64,000 nucleotides of DNA from Gracilibacillus sp. YIM 98692 (GTDB lineage Bacteria; Bacillota; Bacilli; Bacillales; Amphibacillaceae). Under the pieces are notes generated by a model that saw nothing but the letters and a program-made list of their open reading frames with translations, did no database searches and had not been told where the DNA came from. Positions within the stretch are counted from its first letter, which is position 1, and each line of letters begins with the position of its first letter. Location of the stretch: positions 372,001 to 436,000 of the forward strand of contig NZ_WIXM01000001.1 in NCBI RefSeq assembly GCF_010993965.1. Direction: 5' to 3'. Below, one piece after another: positions 52,539-60,393 of the stretch. A program made the position numbers and the translations under genes.

Positions 52539-53765
52539 CTAATTATTATTTACAACTTGTTTTGCTTCCTCTATTTTAATTGGGGCTTTTCGAGCTAACA
52601 CAAAATAGGATAAAAAGGCTAAAAAGCTTCCGCAAAAGATAACAATCCCCATTGGAATAGCTGTATGTTCCCCTGCTATTCCCGCAAGTGGAGCGGTTAA
52701 AGAACCGAGTAAAAATGGCAATACACCTAGTAATGCAGATGCACTTCCTGCAATGTGCCCCTTTGTTTCGATAGCTAAAGCAAAAGAAGAAGTTGCAATA
52801 ATACTGATGGAAGTTACGAGAAAGAAAATAGGAATAGCAACAGCTACTAATGGTGCTTTTAACAGAAGAGCTATAAGCAATGAAATAGCAGCCGAATTAG
52901 AAATAGTCAAACCTATCTTCAAAAAAGTTTTCTCCGAAACAACCGATACTCGACCAACAATTTGAGTACCCATAATTAATCCGAAACCGTTCAAACCAAA
53001 TAAGAAACTAAATACTTGAGGCGAAACGCCATAGATATTTTGATAGACAAAAGGGATACCGGATACATAAGCAAAGATTCCTGCAATCGTAAAACCTTGC
53101 GCAAAAGCATAACCTGTAAATTCTCTGTCCTTTAATAAGGAGCCAAAATTACCGACGACTTGCTTAAAATTGCTTGGTATACGTCTTTCAGTTGGTAATG
53201 TCTCTTCAAGTTTGAATGAAATAGTTAAGATTAAAACTAAACTAACGCACGCCAAGACAACGAAAACCACATTCCAATTTGCAAAGGAGAGAATAGCGCC
53301 ACCCATTACCGGTGCAACAATTGGTCCTAGATTTCCAACCAACATCAACGTAGCAAAGAATTTCGTTAATTCTCTTCCACTATAGAGATCTCTAACGATT
53401 GCTCTGGAAATGACGAGTCCACCTGCTGCTGCAAAGCCTTGTATGAAACGTGAAACGATCAACACATAAATATTAGGCGCTACAGCGCATGTTAAAGAAG
53501 ATAGTAAATATAAGCCGAGAAAAATAAGCAATGGTTTCCGACGACCTTGTACATCACTCATCGGCCCAATGATTAACTGCCCCAAGCCGAGTCCTAACAA
53601 GCAAGTTGTTAAACTAATTTGTACTAAAGAAGCATTTGTTTGAAATTCTTCCACAATAGTTGGGAATGACGGCAAATACATATCTATTGTGAAAGGACCT
53701 AGTATGGATAGTGATCCTAATAGTAAAGCCAACTGTAACCGTTTTGTATTTGTTAACGCATTCAT
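52539..53765 (-). CDS. Bcr/CflA-type multidrug efflux MFS transporter
   Basis: A 408-residue twelve-helix major facilitator. Motif A appears as GPMSDVQGRRKPL near 67-79 and motif C-like sequence VGNLGPIVAPVMGG near 140, with ARTPVAL-like TIDMYLPSFP at the N-terminus, as in Bcr/CflA drug-proton antiporters. The ATG follows AGAAGGAGAT. It has no regulator gene next to it in the same operon. Substrates such as bicyclomycin or chloramphenicol are family knowledge, not shown here. Confidence 0.9.
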   Translation of the reverse strand: MNALTNTKRLQLALLLGSLSILGPFTIDMYLPSFPTIVEEFQTNASLVQISLTTCLLGLGLGQLIIGPMSDVQGRRKPLLIFLGLYLLSSLTCAVAPNIYVLIVSRFIQGFAAAGGLVISRAIVRDLYSGRELTKFFATLMLVGNLGPIVAPVMGGAILSFANWNVVFVVLACVSLVLILTISFKLEETLPTERRIPSNFKQVVGNFGSLLKDREFTGYAFAQGFTIAGIFAYVSGIPFVYQNIYGVSPQVFSFLFGLNGFGLIMGTQIVGRVSVVSEKTFLKIGLTISNSAAISLLIALLLKAPLVAVAIPIFFLVTSISIIATSSFALAIETKGHIAGSASALLGVLPFLLGSLTAPLAGIAGEHTAIPMGIVIFCGSFLAFLSYFVLARKAPIKIEEAKQVVNNN

Positions 53766-53931
53766 TAATCTATCTCCTTCTACATTGGGTTTTGATATGA
53801 ACCCTATAAATTATGAAACTTTAATTCTTTTACCACTTTAAATAGTGTATAACTTTAGAGAAAATTTTTCACTAATTCTGTTTGGTTTTATTCGTTGTTT
53901 AGATTTGGCTACGGGCTATAGGAACAAAAAA

Positions 53932-53959
53932 ATCAGGCATGTTGGAAACAATGCCTGAT
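53932..53959 (-). terminator. Strong minus-strand terminator
   Basis: ATCAGGCAT (53932-53940) pairs with ATGCCTGAT (53951-53959). On the minus strand a TTTTTTT run follows directly. It ends transcription of the membrane-protein gene and the possible small ORF just upstream. Confidence 0.8.
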
Positions 53960-53987
53960 ACTCTAATTTTGTTTAGCTATGTTGTTT

Positions 53988-54071
53988 CTAATAACTGATG
54001 TTATCTTGATAGATTTGTTGCAAACTTCTTATAACACTCTCCATAACAAACGGCGCATCCATCATGGACAT
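53988..54071 (-). CDS. Possible 27-residue small protein before the terminator
   Basis: ATG at 54071 opens a 27-residue frame with residues MDAPFVMESVIRSLQQIY, an amphipathic helix, and stops at 53988 just before the terminator. The ribosome site is weak. It could be a genuine small protein co-transcribed with the membrane protein, or the C-terminal tail of a lost gene. The rest of the 53766-54088 gap shows only the MFS promoter region and the terminator. Confidence 0.3.
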   Translation of the reverse strand: MSMMDAPFVMESVIRSLQQIYQDNISY

Positions 54072-54088
54072 ATTTATGGGGAACTCTT

Positions 54089-54550
54089 TTATGCTTTTTC
54101 CGTCACCTTAGGAAAAGTTGCTGCAAATTTGAGAATAGCTGTCAAAATGATTGTTATGAATGCCAATACCATAAAATAAACAAATAGTTTTCCTGAAAAA
54201 ATTAGGAGCATTCCAAATAATACAAACTGTAGATAACCCAATACGATTTTTAAAAGTACAAAAGACTTGTCGGCCCTTTCGTTACACGTTACGAAATTGG
54301 TAATCCCCATCCAAAGCAGAAATGCACAGGAAAGGAAATACATCATAAAAGGTAACAAAACATTACGGTAAATACTCAAATGCCCACTACTATCAATCAT
54401 GGCGTAACCTTCCATGATAAAAGCTATTAAAGACATATTTGCTATTTCCCCAGACAGCTTTTGAGCCACAATAGCTAACACTAAACTAACAACAATAGTC
54501 ATTAGTTGTGTGAAGTTATCCTTAAAAATTTCTTTCCCATATTTCACCAC
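54089..54550 (-). CDS. Small four-helix membrane protein, function unknown
   Basis: A 153-residue hydrophobic protein with four predicted membrane segments (about 12-30, 55-75, 88-108 and 118-140) and no known motif. A GTG at 54550 is preferred because AGAGG lies eight bases upstream; the GTG nine bases earlier overlaps that site. It stands alone between the efflux gene and a repeat array. I do not recognise the family. Confidence 0.65.
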   Translation of the reverse strand: MVKYGKEIFKDNFTQLMTIVVSLVLAIVAQKLSGEIANMSLIAFIMEGYAMIDSSGHLSIYRNVLLPFMMYFLSCAFLLWMGITNFVTCNERADKSFVLLKIVLGYLQFVLFGMLLIFSGKLFVYFMVLAFITIILTAILKFAATFPKVTEKA

Positions 54551-54636
54551 AAGCAACACCTCTTACTTCTACTCTATGAAGTCTAGTAGGAAAATAGGAC
54601 AAGTCTTTTATATTTTTGATAGATGATAGAGTTATT

Positions 54637-54655
54637 AATGTTGCCTGTCACTACC
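54637..54655 (+). repeat. Degenerate GTTGCCTGTCAC repeat copy
   Basis: Related to the GGTGCCTGT core repeats, with one change in the core. It directly precedes the hairpin array. Confidence 0.45.
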
Positions 54656-54677
54656 AAAATCAGCTTGTTAAATTGAA

Positions 54678-54860
54678 ATTTTGGTACTTATTCACTTTCT
54701 AAGTACCAAATTTATGATCTTGGGTTTCATTTTGGCACTTAAACCAGTTTTAAGTTCCATTTTGGCTATTTGCTTTCTCGTTTTGGTTCTTATTCTTATT
54801 TTAAGTACTATTTTAATTTCTCGCTTTAAATTTTGGTACTTACTTTTTATAAATTTGCCA
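54678..54860 (+). repeat. Array of imperfect hairpins, copy A
   Basis: Successive stem-loops built on TTGGTACTTA/TAAGTACCAA, TTGGCACTTA/TTAAGTTCCA and TTGGTTCTTA/TTAAGTACTA. The stretch from about 54712 is similar in order and sequence to 57603-57740 (TATGAT.TTG...GGCACTTAAACCGG...). It lies upstream of the GH4 gene on the other side of a degenerate repeat. Confidence 0.7.
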
Positions 54861-54924
54861 TAAAACAAGTAATCAAGGAAATGCTATCGTCTGACAACGC
54901 TTTTTCGGTGCATCTCCCCCATAT

Positions 54925-54940
54925 TAATGGCGCCTGCCAC
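54925..54940 (+). repeat. Degenerate GGCGCCTGCCAC repeat copy
   Basis: A variant of the GGTGCCTGT core with an inverted GGCACC about 30 bases later (54969-54974), 60 bp after the end of the GH4 gene. Confidence 0.45.
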
Positions 54941-55001
54941 TTCTCAAAATAGACAAAATCCGAAAAAAAAGGCACCAGAGGATCGGTGACTGAAATAACT
55001 C

Positions 55002-56402
55002 CTATTTAACTACGTAAGACTTTATAGCATACCAATCTTTAGGAATAACATCCTTCTCCAACTCTAGAAGTTCATCTATGATTTGGTCTGCATCAGCAAT
55101 GGAATTGACTAGTGGGTCTGTCAACATCGCCCTTCTAAGCTTCTTGCGGTCGCCTTCAACAACAGCTTCAGCCGTTAATTCATGGGTATCCAGTACGACT
55201 TCCTGCATGCCGCGAATTCCGCGAGGCATCTCACCAACAGGTAACGGCTTCACCCCATCCATCGTAACCTCACACAACAGCTCTAAGAGGGCATCGTCGT
55301 TCATATTCGTTACGGCACCTTGGTTGAATGTGTTAATGTAGAACGGTTTTCCTAATCCCCCCACCATATTTTCAATAATATCTGTTGCATGGTCTGGACC
55401 GAAAGTTGTCATATACTCCTCGATTGGTGTTTCGCCACTTAGGAAACGGTCTATCTGCTGCCACATCTCCTCATGGCGTTTATACCGATCTTCCGTTTCC
55501 CAAATCGATAGCGGTGGAATGTCATCTTCCAGTTTGCCAAGTCCTTGCCAATAAGGGACGTACTCCTTTGTATGAGCAGTACAGGTTGGAACATATCCAA
55601 AGATGTCGTATAATTGGTAGCTTATTGAATCATTGAAGAGTGCCTTGGCTCCTGTGTCGCCCCCTACTGTTTCTGTTTCGGCTGATCGCCTCAATGATTC
55701 AGCAATCGCGGGACGGACATCCTTCCCTTCATACTCCGCTTTTAACAGCCAAGTAAAATGGTTTACCCCAGCAATACGGAGATCGAATTTTTGATCCATC
55801 TCTTCTGTGTATTCGTTTTCATTTTTAATAATACCTGCCCGCTTGGCATAGATAATTTTCTTATGTGGCATATGGTGCGAATCACATAGTGCAAAACTCT
55901 TTAGATTAGGCGCATATCGCTTTAACGCCATGCCATTGACAGTGGACGGATTAATATAATTAATCACCCATGCCTCAGGACAAATTTCTTCGATATCCCT
56001 TGCACAATCCATGATCGCTGGAAGTTCGCGCATTGCTCGGAAAATCCCGCCTGGCCCGATTGTATCTCCCGAGCACATTCTTATTCCATACTTCTCGGAG
56101 ACTTCACAGTCGATCCCCCTATATTTTACTGTATCATCAGCGAAGCTAAGTACTACAAAATCCGCATCCTTCAGTACATCCTTACGATCAATCGATCCCT
56201 CAATCTTTAAATCTACATTATTAGCATCGACAACCATTCTGGCAAGCTTCACCAGCTTGTTCAACCTCTCTTCGTTGGTATCTACCAAGGCCAAAGTACC
56301 TTTATTTAGATGCTCGGAATGAACCATTTGCCAGATGCACTGACGACCAAAGAACAAACTTCCCGCTCCTAACACAACTACTTTCGGTTGATTACTAGTT
56401 AT
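55002..56402 (-). CDS. GH4 family glycoside hydrolase (alpha-galactosidase/6-phospho-glycosidase type)
   Basis: A roughly 466-residue NAD- and metal-dependent glycosidase of GH4. The Rossmann motif is VVVLGAGSLFFGR; NYINPSTVNG is near 145, the metal-binding Cys is in ALCDSHH near 180, and the His is in GVNHFTW near 220. The first usable GTG is at 56375, but that removes the first Rossmann strand. Reading upstream in frame, the natural start position behind GGAGGAG (56410-56416) is an ATA at 56402 with ATC codons just before it, so the gene may use a non-standard start or carry a start-codon mutation. Substrate uncertain. Confidence 0.8.
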   Translation of the reverse strand: MTSNQPKVVVLGAGSLFFGRQCIWQMVHSEHLNKGTLALVDTNEERLNKLVKLARMVVDANNVDLKIEGSIDRKDVLKDADFVVLSFADDTVKYRGIDCEVSEKYGIRMCSGDTIGPGGIFRAMRELPAIMDCARDIEEICPEAWVINYINPSTVNGMALKRYAPNLKSFALCDSHHMPHKKIIYAKRAGIIKNENEYTEEMDQKFDLRIAGVNHFTWLLKAEYEGKDVRPAIAESLRRSAETETVGGDTGAKALFNDSISYQLYDIFGYVPTCTAHTKEYVPYWQGLGKLEDDIPPLSIWETEDRYKRHEEMWQQIDRFLSGETPIEEYMTTFGPDHATDIIENMVGGLGKPFYINTFNQGAVTNMNDDALLELLCEVTMDGVKPLPVGEMPRGIRGMQEVVLDTHELTAEAVVEGDRKKLRRAMLTDPLVNSIADADQIIDELLELEKDVIPKDWYAIKSYVVK

Positions 56403-56573
56403 GATGATCTCCTCCTACATTTAGTCTCGTTATCCATTATATGTTATAAATCACATATAAAAATGTGGGGAAGTTAGCTTTTCATGTCATTTAGTAAGAT
56501 TACTACTTCTTCTTATCCCCTTTTGTTACAATAGTATATAGTTATTATGTCGAAAAGTACGGAGTTGGTTACC

Positions 56574-57407
56574 GTGGAAAACTTACATATTTTTAATGAG
56601 CTATCTGAGCTTGTGATGCTTCGAATAAATGCTTGCAGCGAAATTGTTCATCCAAGTGATTGGGTAGAGAGCAAAAATCATAAAGATTATGACTTGTGGT
56701 ATGTGCAAGAAGGGCAAATAGAAATCCGTATTCACGATGAGGTGCACCTCGCACAAGAAGGAGATTTAATTCTTTTCAGTCCAAAAGTGGCCTATACGGC
56801 AACAACCCTAGGCGGTTGCAGGTTTATTTTCACACATTTTGATTTTGGACTTGGGGATCATCATGAAATTCTAGACAATTTTCAACTTCCGGGAATTATG
56901 ACAACCAAGCTTGTTCAAGAGGAAATCAGCCTGTTTTTAGATACTTATGATCAATATAAACGTAACACCCCGATGTCCGGCTTCCGGTTGAAAGGATGTC
57001 TGACGATTCTACTCGCCAAGATTATGGAACGTTATGGGCTTGGGGAATATCAAGGGGAATTTTTAAACCATACTCCCAATAGAAGGAAAAATAGGAATCT
57101 GCAGACACTGCAACCCGTCTTCGATTTTATCCAGGATCATCTGCATCAACCTCTCCGCATTTGGGAGCTTGCTAGAATAGCGGGCATGTCGGAGAAATAT
57201 TTCATCTTTTACTTCAAACAAGCCTTGGGTATTACACCAGGCCGTTATATCTATCAGCTAAAAATGAATCGTGCCCGTGATTTGTTGCAGAGCAGAAGCT
57301 ATTCCATTCAGCAAATCGCTGAGATGCTCGGATACCCTGATCCATACAGCTTCTCAAAAGCGTTCAAAAAATATTACAAAGTGCCTCCTTCACAGTTTAT
57401 TTGGTAA
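56574..57407 (+). CDS. AraC-family regulator next to the GH4 gene
   Basis: A 277-residue regulator with an N-terminal cupin-type sugar-sensing domain (YDLWYVQEGQIEIRI and GDLILFSP in the first 70 residues) and two C-terminal helix-turn-helix motifs (IWELARIAGMSEKYFIFYFK near 205 and IQQIAEMLGYPDPYSFSKAFKK near 255). GTG at 56574 with GGAG nine bases upstream is preferred; an ATG at 56547 has no ribosome site. It diverges from the GH4 gene across about 170 bp and probably activates it when the sugar is present. Confidence 0.85.
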   Translation: MENLHIFNELSELVMLRINACSEIVHPSDWVESKNHKDYDLWYVQEGQIEIRIHDEVHLAQEGDLILFSPKVAYTATTLGGCRFIFTHFDFGLGDHHEILDNFQLPGIMTTKLVQEEISLFLDTYDQYKRNTPMSGFRLKGCLTILLAKIMERYGLGEYQGEFLNHTPNRRKNRNLQTLQPVFDFIQDHLHQPLRIWELARIAGMSEKYFIFYFKQALGITPGRYIYQLKMNRARDLLQSRSYSIQQIAEMLGYPDPYSFSKAFKKYYKVPPSQFIW

Positions 57408-57600
57408 TTTTATGACTTCTCTGCTGCTCAAACGCTTGGATAAAATTCTCCGTTGGCTGAGCACCATTAAGCGCGTATTTTTTATTAATAAGGAAGATAA
57501 GAACACCGCTAATTTGATATCCCTTCGCTGTTGCTCATCGGCACGTACTTCTTCCTTCACCATCACTTGCAAGCATGTCAGCCACTCTCTTAGTTCCAAA
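57397..57600 (-). pseudogene. Remnant of a DsbA/FrnE-type oxidoreductase
   Basis: On the minus strand the C-terminal part of a FrnE-like DsbA protein is readable in pieces: VKEEVRADEQQ in one frame, then ATAKGYQISGVLIFLINKKYALNGAQPTENF in another, ending at TAA 57397. Family proteins have GVxGVPxFVINxKYxxSGAQ here. At least one frameshift and the loss of the N-terminal two thirds, including the CxxC active site, make it non-functional. Its upstream end meets the hairpin array. Confidence 0.6.
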
Positions 57601-57602
57601 CT

Positions 57603-57740
57603 TATGATATTGTCTTTCAAAATGGCACTTAAACCGGCTTTAAGTGCCATTTTAACTCATTTACTTTCTGTTCTTGGTTCTTACTCGTCTTTTTAGTACC
57701 ATTTTGATTTCGCACTTTTATATTTTGGTACTTATTTTTA
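57603..57740 (+). repeat. Array of imperfect hairpins, copy B
   Basis: It contains a perfect 14-bp stem AAATGGCACTTAAA/TTTAAGTGCCATTT (about 57619-57653) and then TTGGTTCTTA...TAGTACCA and TTTTGGTACTTA units. It resembles 54712-54860 in the same orientation. The two copies enclose the GH4-AraC module. The remaining gap up to 57844 holds only a terminator. Confidence 0.7.
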
Positions 57741-57810
57741 GCAAAAAAAATCTCCATAAAACCCTTAACAAAAGACTCGATATCTGCACGAAAGAATATC
57801 AACTAAAACT

Positions 57811-57836
57811 ACCCTGCCACCTTAAAGCAGCAGGGT
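57811..57836 (-). terminator. Terminator after the 57845-58372 gene
   Basis: ACCCTGC (57811-57817) pairs with GCAGGGT (57830-57836). On the minus strand AGTTTTAGTT follows. Confidence 0.65.
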
Positions 57837-57844
57837 GCTCTTGA

Positions 57845-58372
57845 TTAAAGGCCAACACCAATCCACAGTTTTTCATCTCTCACCTCAAAATGCTTGAGTT
57901 TCCCTATTCGAATCGCTTTCGCCTTTTCCATTTGGTTTAGATCTATATGGATGATTCCTTTATGGCAATGAAGATAAGGCGATTTATTTAGAAGTTTTTT
58001 TGTTAACCACTCCTGATTTAAGGGCTTCATTCTGACTATTCTGAATGACAACTCCCGGTTCTCGGCTGCTAATGGTTTTAAATCCATCTGAAAATGAATC
58101 GTGATTCGGAGCTTTTTCGCGGCACCACTGATGACAATTTTATCTTTCACCAAACGGATATCTAAATTTGTAATTCCCTTTATTTTTTTCTTGCTTACAG
58201 CCCGACGTATCATGCTTTCGGCTATCGGTATCGTGACATATTTGTCTTCCAGTCCTTTCTTCGCCTTAGTAAGAAGACTCATTTCATCTTCAAATATTTT
58301 TTTAATTTTATCCTCGATGAATGCCCCCTCCTTTTTATGTGTGCTCATGTTGATTGCACGAGGCTTTACCAT
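57845..58372 (-). CDS. Conserved cytoplasmic protein of unknown function (lipid-binding-like beta fold)
   Basis: A 175-residue basic protein without signal peptide or membrane segment. The middle (about 75-165) alternates short beta strands (DIRLVKDKIVISGAAKK, ITIHFQMDLKPL, FRIVRMKPL) in a way that recalls DUF2993/LmeA-type or TULIP-like lipid-binding domains. That likeness is by eye only. Start at 58372 has a weak GGAAG; Met9 at 58348 is an alternative. It stands alone upstream of a terminator, and nothing nearby indicates its job. Confidence 0.6.
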   Translation of the reverse strand: MVKPRAINMSTHKKEGAFIEDKIKKIFEDEMSLLTKAKKGLEDKYVTIPIAESMIRRAVSKKKIKGITNLDIRLVKDKIVISGAAKKLRITIHFQMDLKPLAAENRELSFRIVRMKPLNQEWLTKKLLNKSPYLHCHKGIIHIDLNQMEKAKAIRIGKLKHFEVRDEKLWIGVGL

Positions 58373-58501
58373 AAAGTGAGACTTCCATCAATTACTCACC
58401 GTGATCAATCTTGAATAGCCCTCAACGATTCGAGTCGTTCGTTAAACTTTATGTTAGAAAAAGATTGTCCTATGCCATAACCTTTTGATCATATATTGGA
58501 G

Positions 58502-58627
58502 AGTGACCCGTTTTCGCAAAAAAGTGGCCCGTTTCATGAAAATAATGACCCATTTATCAAGAAAAATGGCCCATTTTCCCCAAATAGTGGCCTCTTTCTT
58601 TTAAATAGTGCCCCCTTTACGGAGAAA
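58502..58627 (+). repeat. Six-unit 21-bp tandem repeat
   Basis: Six imperfect units of 21 bases with a consensus near AGTGRCCCNTTT followed by variable bases and an A-run. Translated on the plus strand they give a 7-residue period (S/N-x-P/L-F-x-x-x). There is no ribosome site or convincing start, so it is treated as non-coding. It ends exactly where the terminator of the fatty-acid operon begins. Confidence 0.8.
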
Positions 58628-58665
58628 AAGTCTCATAAGATAAAAACATATTTCTTACGAGACTT
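58628..58665 (-). terminator. Terminator of the fatty-acid operon
   Basis: AAGTCTCATAAGA pairs with TCTTACGAGACTT with one mismatch. On the minus strand a TTTTTC tract follows, and on the plus strand CCTTTTTG, so it can work in both directions. It lies 17 bp after the acyl-CoA ligase stop. Confidence 0.8.
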
Positions 58666-58681
58666 CCTTTTTGTTTTGCAT

Positions 58682-60364
58682 TTATTTTTCGTTTTTTTCT
58701 TTCTCTTCTTCAACTAGCAATCGGCGCAAGGTTTTTCCTATTAATGACTTTGGCAGACTTTCGCGGAATTCGTATATTCGCGGTATTTTGTATGCGGCAA
58801 GCCTTTCTCGACAAAACGCTTCAAGCTCCTTTTCGTCTGTTGTTGCACCTTCTTTTAAAACAATGTATGCCTTCACCGTTTCACCTCGGTATTCATCGGG
58901 AACTCCCGCCGCAACGGCATCGATTATTGCTGGATGTTCAAACAAGACCTCCTCAATTTCTCGAGGGTAAATATTAAATCCGCCGGCAATGATGAGGTCT
59001 TTTTTACGATCGATAATGTAAAAGAAGCCGTCATCATCCATTTTCGCCATATCACCTGTATAAAGCCATCCATCCTTTAAGGTGTTACTCGTTTCCTCCG
59101 GTCGTTTCCAGTAGCCTCTCATCACCTGTGGTCCTTGAATGATCAGCTCACCCACTTCCCCGTTTTCAAGCTCTTCACCATTATCCGGATCGACAACTTT
59201 TGCAACCGTATCTGGAAAAGGAATCCCGATCGAGCCGAGCTTTCGTTTTTCCCATATGTTATTCGCATGGGTTACGGGAGAAGCTTCGGTTAAACCGTAG
59301 CCTTCAATCAGCTTGCCCCCGGTTATCTTCTCGAACGTGTCTTGGACCTCACCGGGCAGCGGGGCCGCACCACTAATACATATATTAATCGACGATAAAT
59401 CATATTTTTTTATTTTGGAATGATGGATTAATGACATATACATCGTTGGCGCTCCAGGAAATGTAGTCGGCTGCAGTTTGTCAATTAACTTTAACGTCAT
59501 GTCTACATCAAACTTCGGGAGAAGAATGAGCGTACCTCCCAATCTTATGGAAAGATTCATGAGGGCGGTCATTCCAAATACATGAAAAAATGGGAGCGCT
59601 GCCAAGTATCGTTCTTTCGCTTCCTCACTCCGATATACCCAGGCTCTCGTCTGCAAAGTATTGGCGACAAGATTATAGTGGGTAAGCATGACACCTTTGG
59701 ACACGCCAGTTGTACCACCTGTGTACTGAAGCAGAGCCAAATCTTTTTCCGCATCCATTTTGACGTTAATCGGGTTAGCAGGTGCTATAGATAGAAGTTC
59801 CTTAAACGAATGCGTATTCTGATCGTAGCTGACATCCATCGATAAACCTTCTTTTTTTGTCTTGATCGGGTACAGTATATTTTTGGGGAATGGCAAGTAG
59901 TCCTTAATGGAGGTGAAAATCGTATGTCTTACTTCTATTTTCGGCAATACGTTTTGAACACGCTTAAACAAAAGATCCAAAGCGATAAGCACGCTCGCTC
60001 CAGAATCATTCATCTGATGCTCCAATTCTCTTTCCACATAAAGCGGATTGGTTTGAACGACAATCGCACCAATCATTAATGCTCCGTAGTAAGCGATGAC
60101 TGATTGAGGACAATTCGGGAGCATAATTGCTACCCGATCGCCCTTCTCAATCCCTAACCCTTTTAAGACATTGGCAAACTGGTATGTTTCCTTTAATAAC
60201 TGTTTATATGTGATCTTTTTTCCATAGAAAAACAGCGCTGTATGTTGAGGATATTTTTCTGCTGTGTCTAACATGAATTGAGCCAAATTTTGCTTTGGAT
60301 ATTCGTATGACGGTGCGACTTCTTTGGGGTAATACTCTAACCATACTTTTTCAGACATATCCAA
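58682..60364 (-). CDS. fadD: Long-chain fatty-acid-CoA ligase
   Basis: A 560-residue adenylate-forming enzyme. The AMP-binding P-loop YTGGTTGVSKG is near 213, GYGLTEASPV near 360, the YTGDMAKMDDDGF and DRKKDLI hinge near 440-460, and the C-terminal catalytic Lys in KSLIGKTLRR near 545. It activates fatty acids with ATP and CoA at the membrane for beta-oxidation. It follows fadE by 29 bp, so one transcript with fadN-fadA-fadE is likely. LcfA of B. subtilis is the probable counterpart. Confidence 0.92.
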   Translation of the reverse strand: MDMSEKVWLEYYPKEVAPSYEYPKQNLAQFMLDTAEKYPQHTALFFYGKKITYKQLLKETYQFANVLKGLGIEKGDRVAIMLPNCPQSVIAYYGALMIGAIVVQTNPLYVERELEHQMNDSGASVLIALDLLFKRVQNVLPKIEVRHTIFTSIKDYLPFPKNILYPIKTKKEGLSMDVSYDQNTHSFKELLSIAPANPINVKMDAEKDLALLQYTGGTTGVSKGVMLTHYNLVANTLQTRAWVYRSEEAKERYLAALPFFHVFGMTALMNLSIRLGGTLILLPKFDVDMTLKLIDKLQPTTFPGAPTMYMSLIHHSKIKKYDLSSINICISGAAPLPGEVQDTFEKITGGKLIEGYGLTEASPVTHANNIWEKRKLGSIGIPFPDTVAKVVDPDNGEELENGEVGELIIQGPQVMRGYWKRPEETSNTLKDGWLYTGDMAKMDDDGFFYIIDRKKDLIIAGGFNIYPREIEEVLFEHPAIIDAVAAGVPDEYRGETVKAYIVLKEGATTDEKELEAFCRERLAAYKIPRIYEFRESLPKSLIGKTLRRLLVEEEKEKNEK

Positions 60365-60393
60365 CTCTCCTTTTTGGCTATGACATTCAGTTG

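Noticed and set aside
54678-54860. CRISPR array
   Set aside because: The repeated words are imperfect hairpins of changing sequence and spacing, with no constant repeat and unique spacers, and no cas genes are near.
58502-58627. CRISPR array
   Set aside because: The units are contiguous 21-bp tandem repeats without spacers.
58496-58717. 73-residue open frame with a 7-residue repeat
   Set aside because: It is the translation of the 21-bp tandem repeat and continues through a terminator into the antisense of the acyl-CoA ligase gene; no ribosome site.
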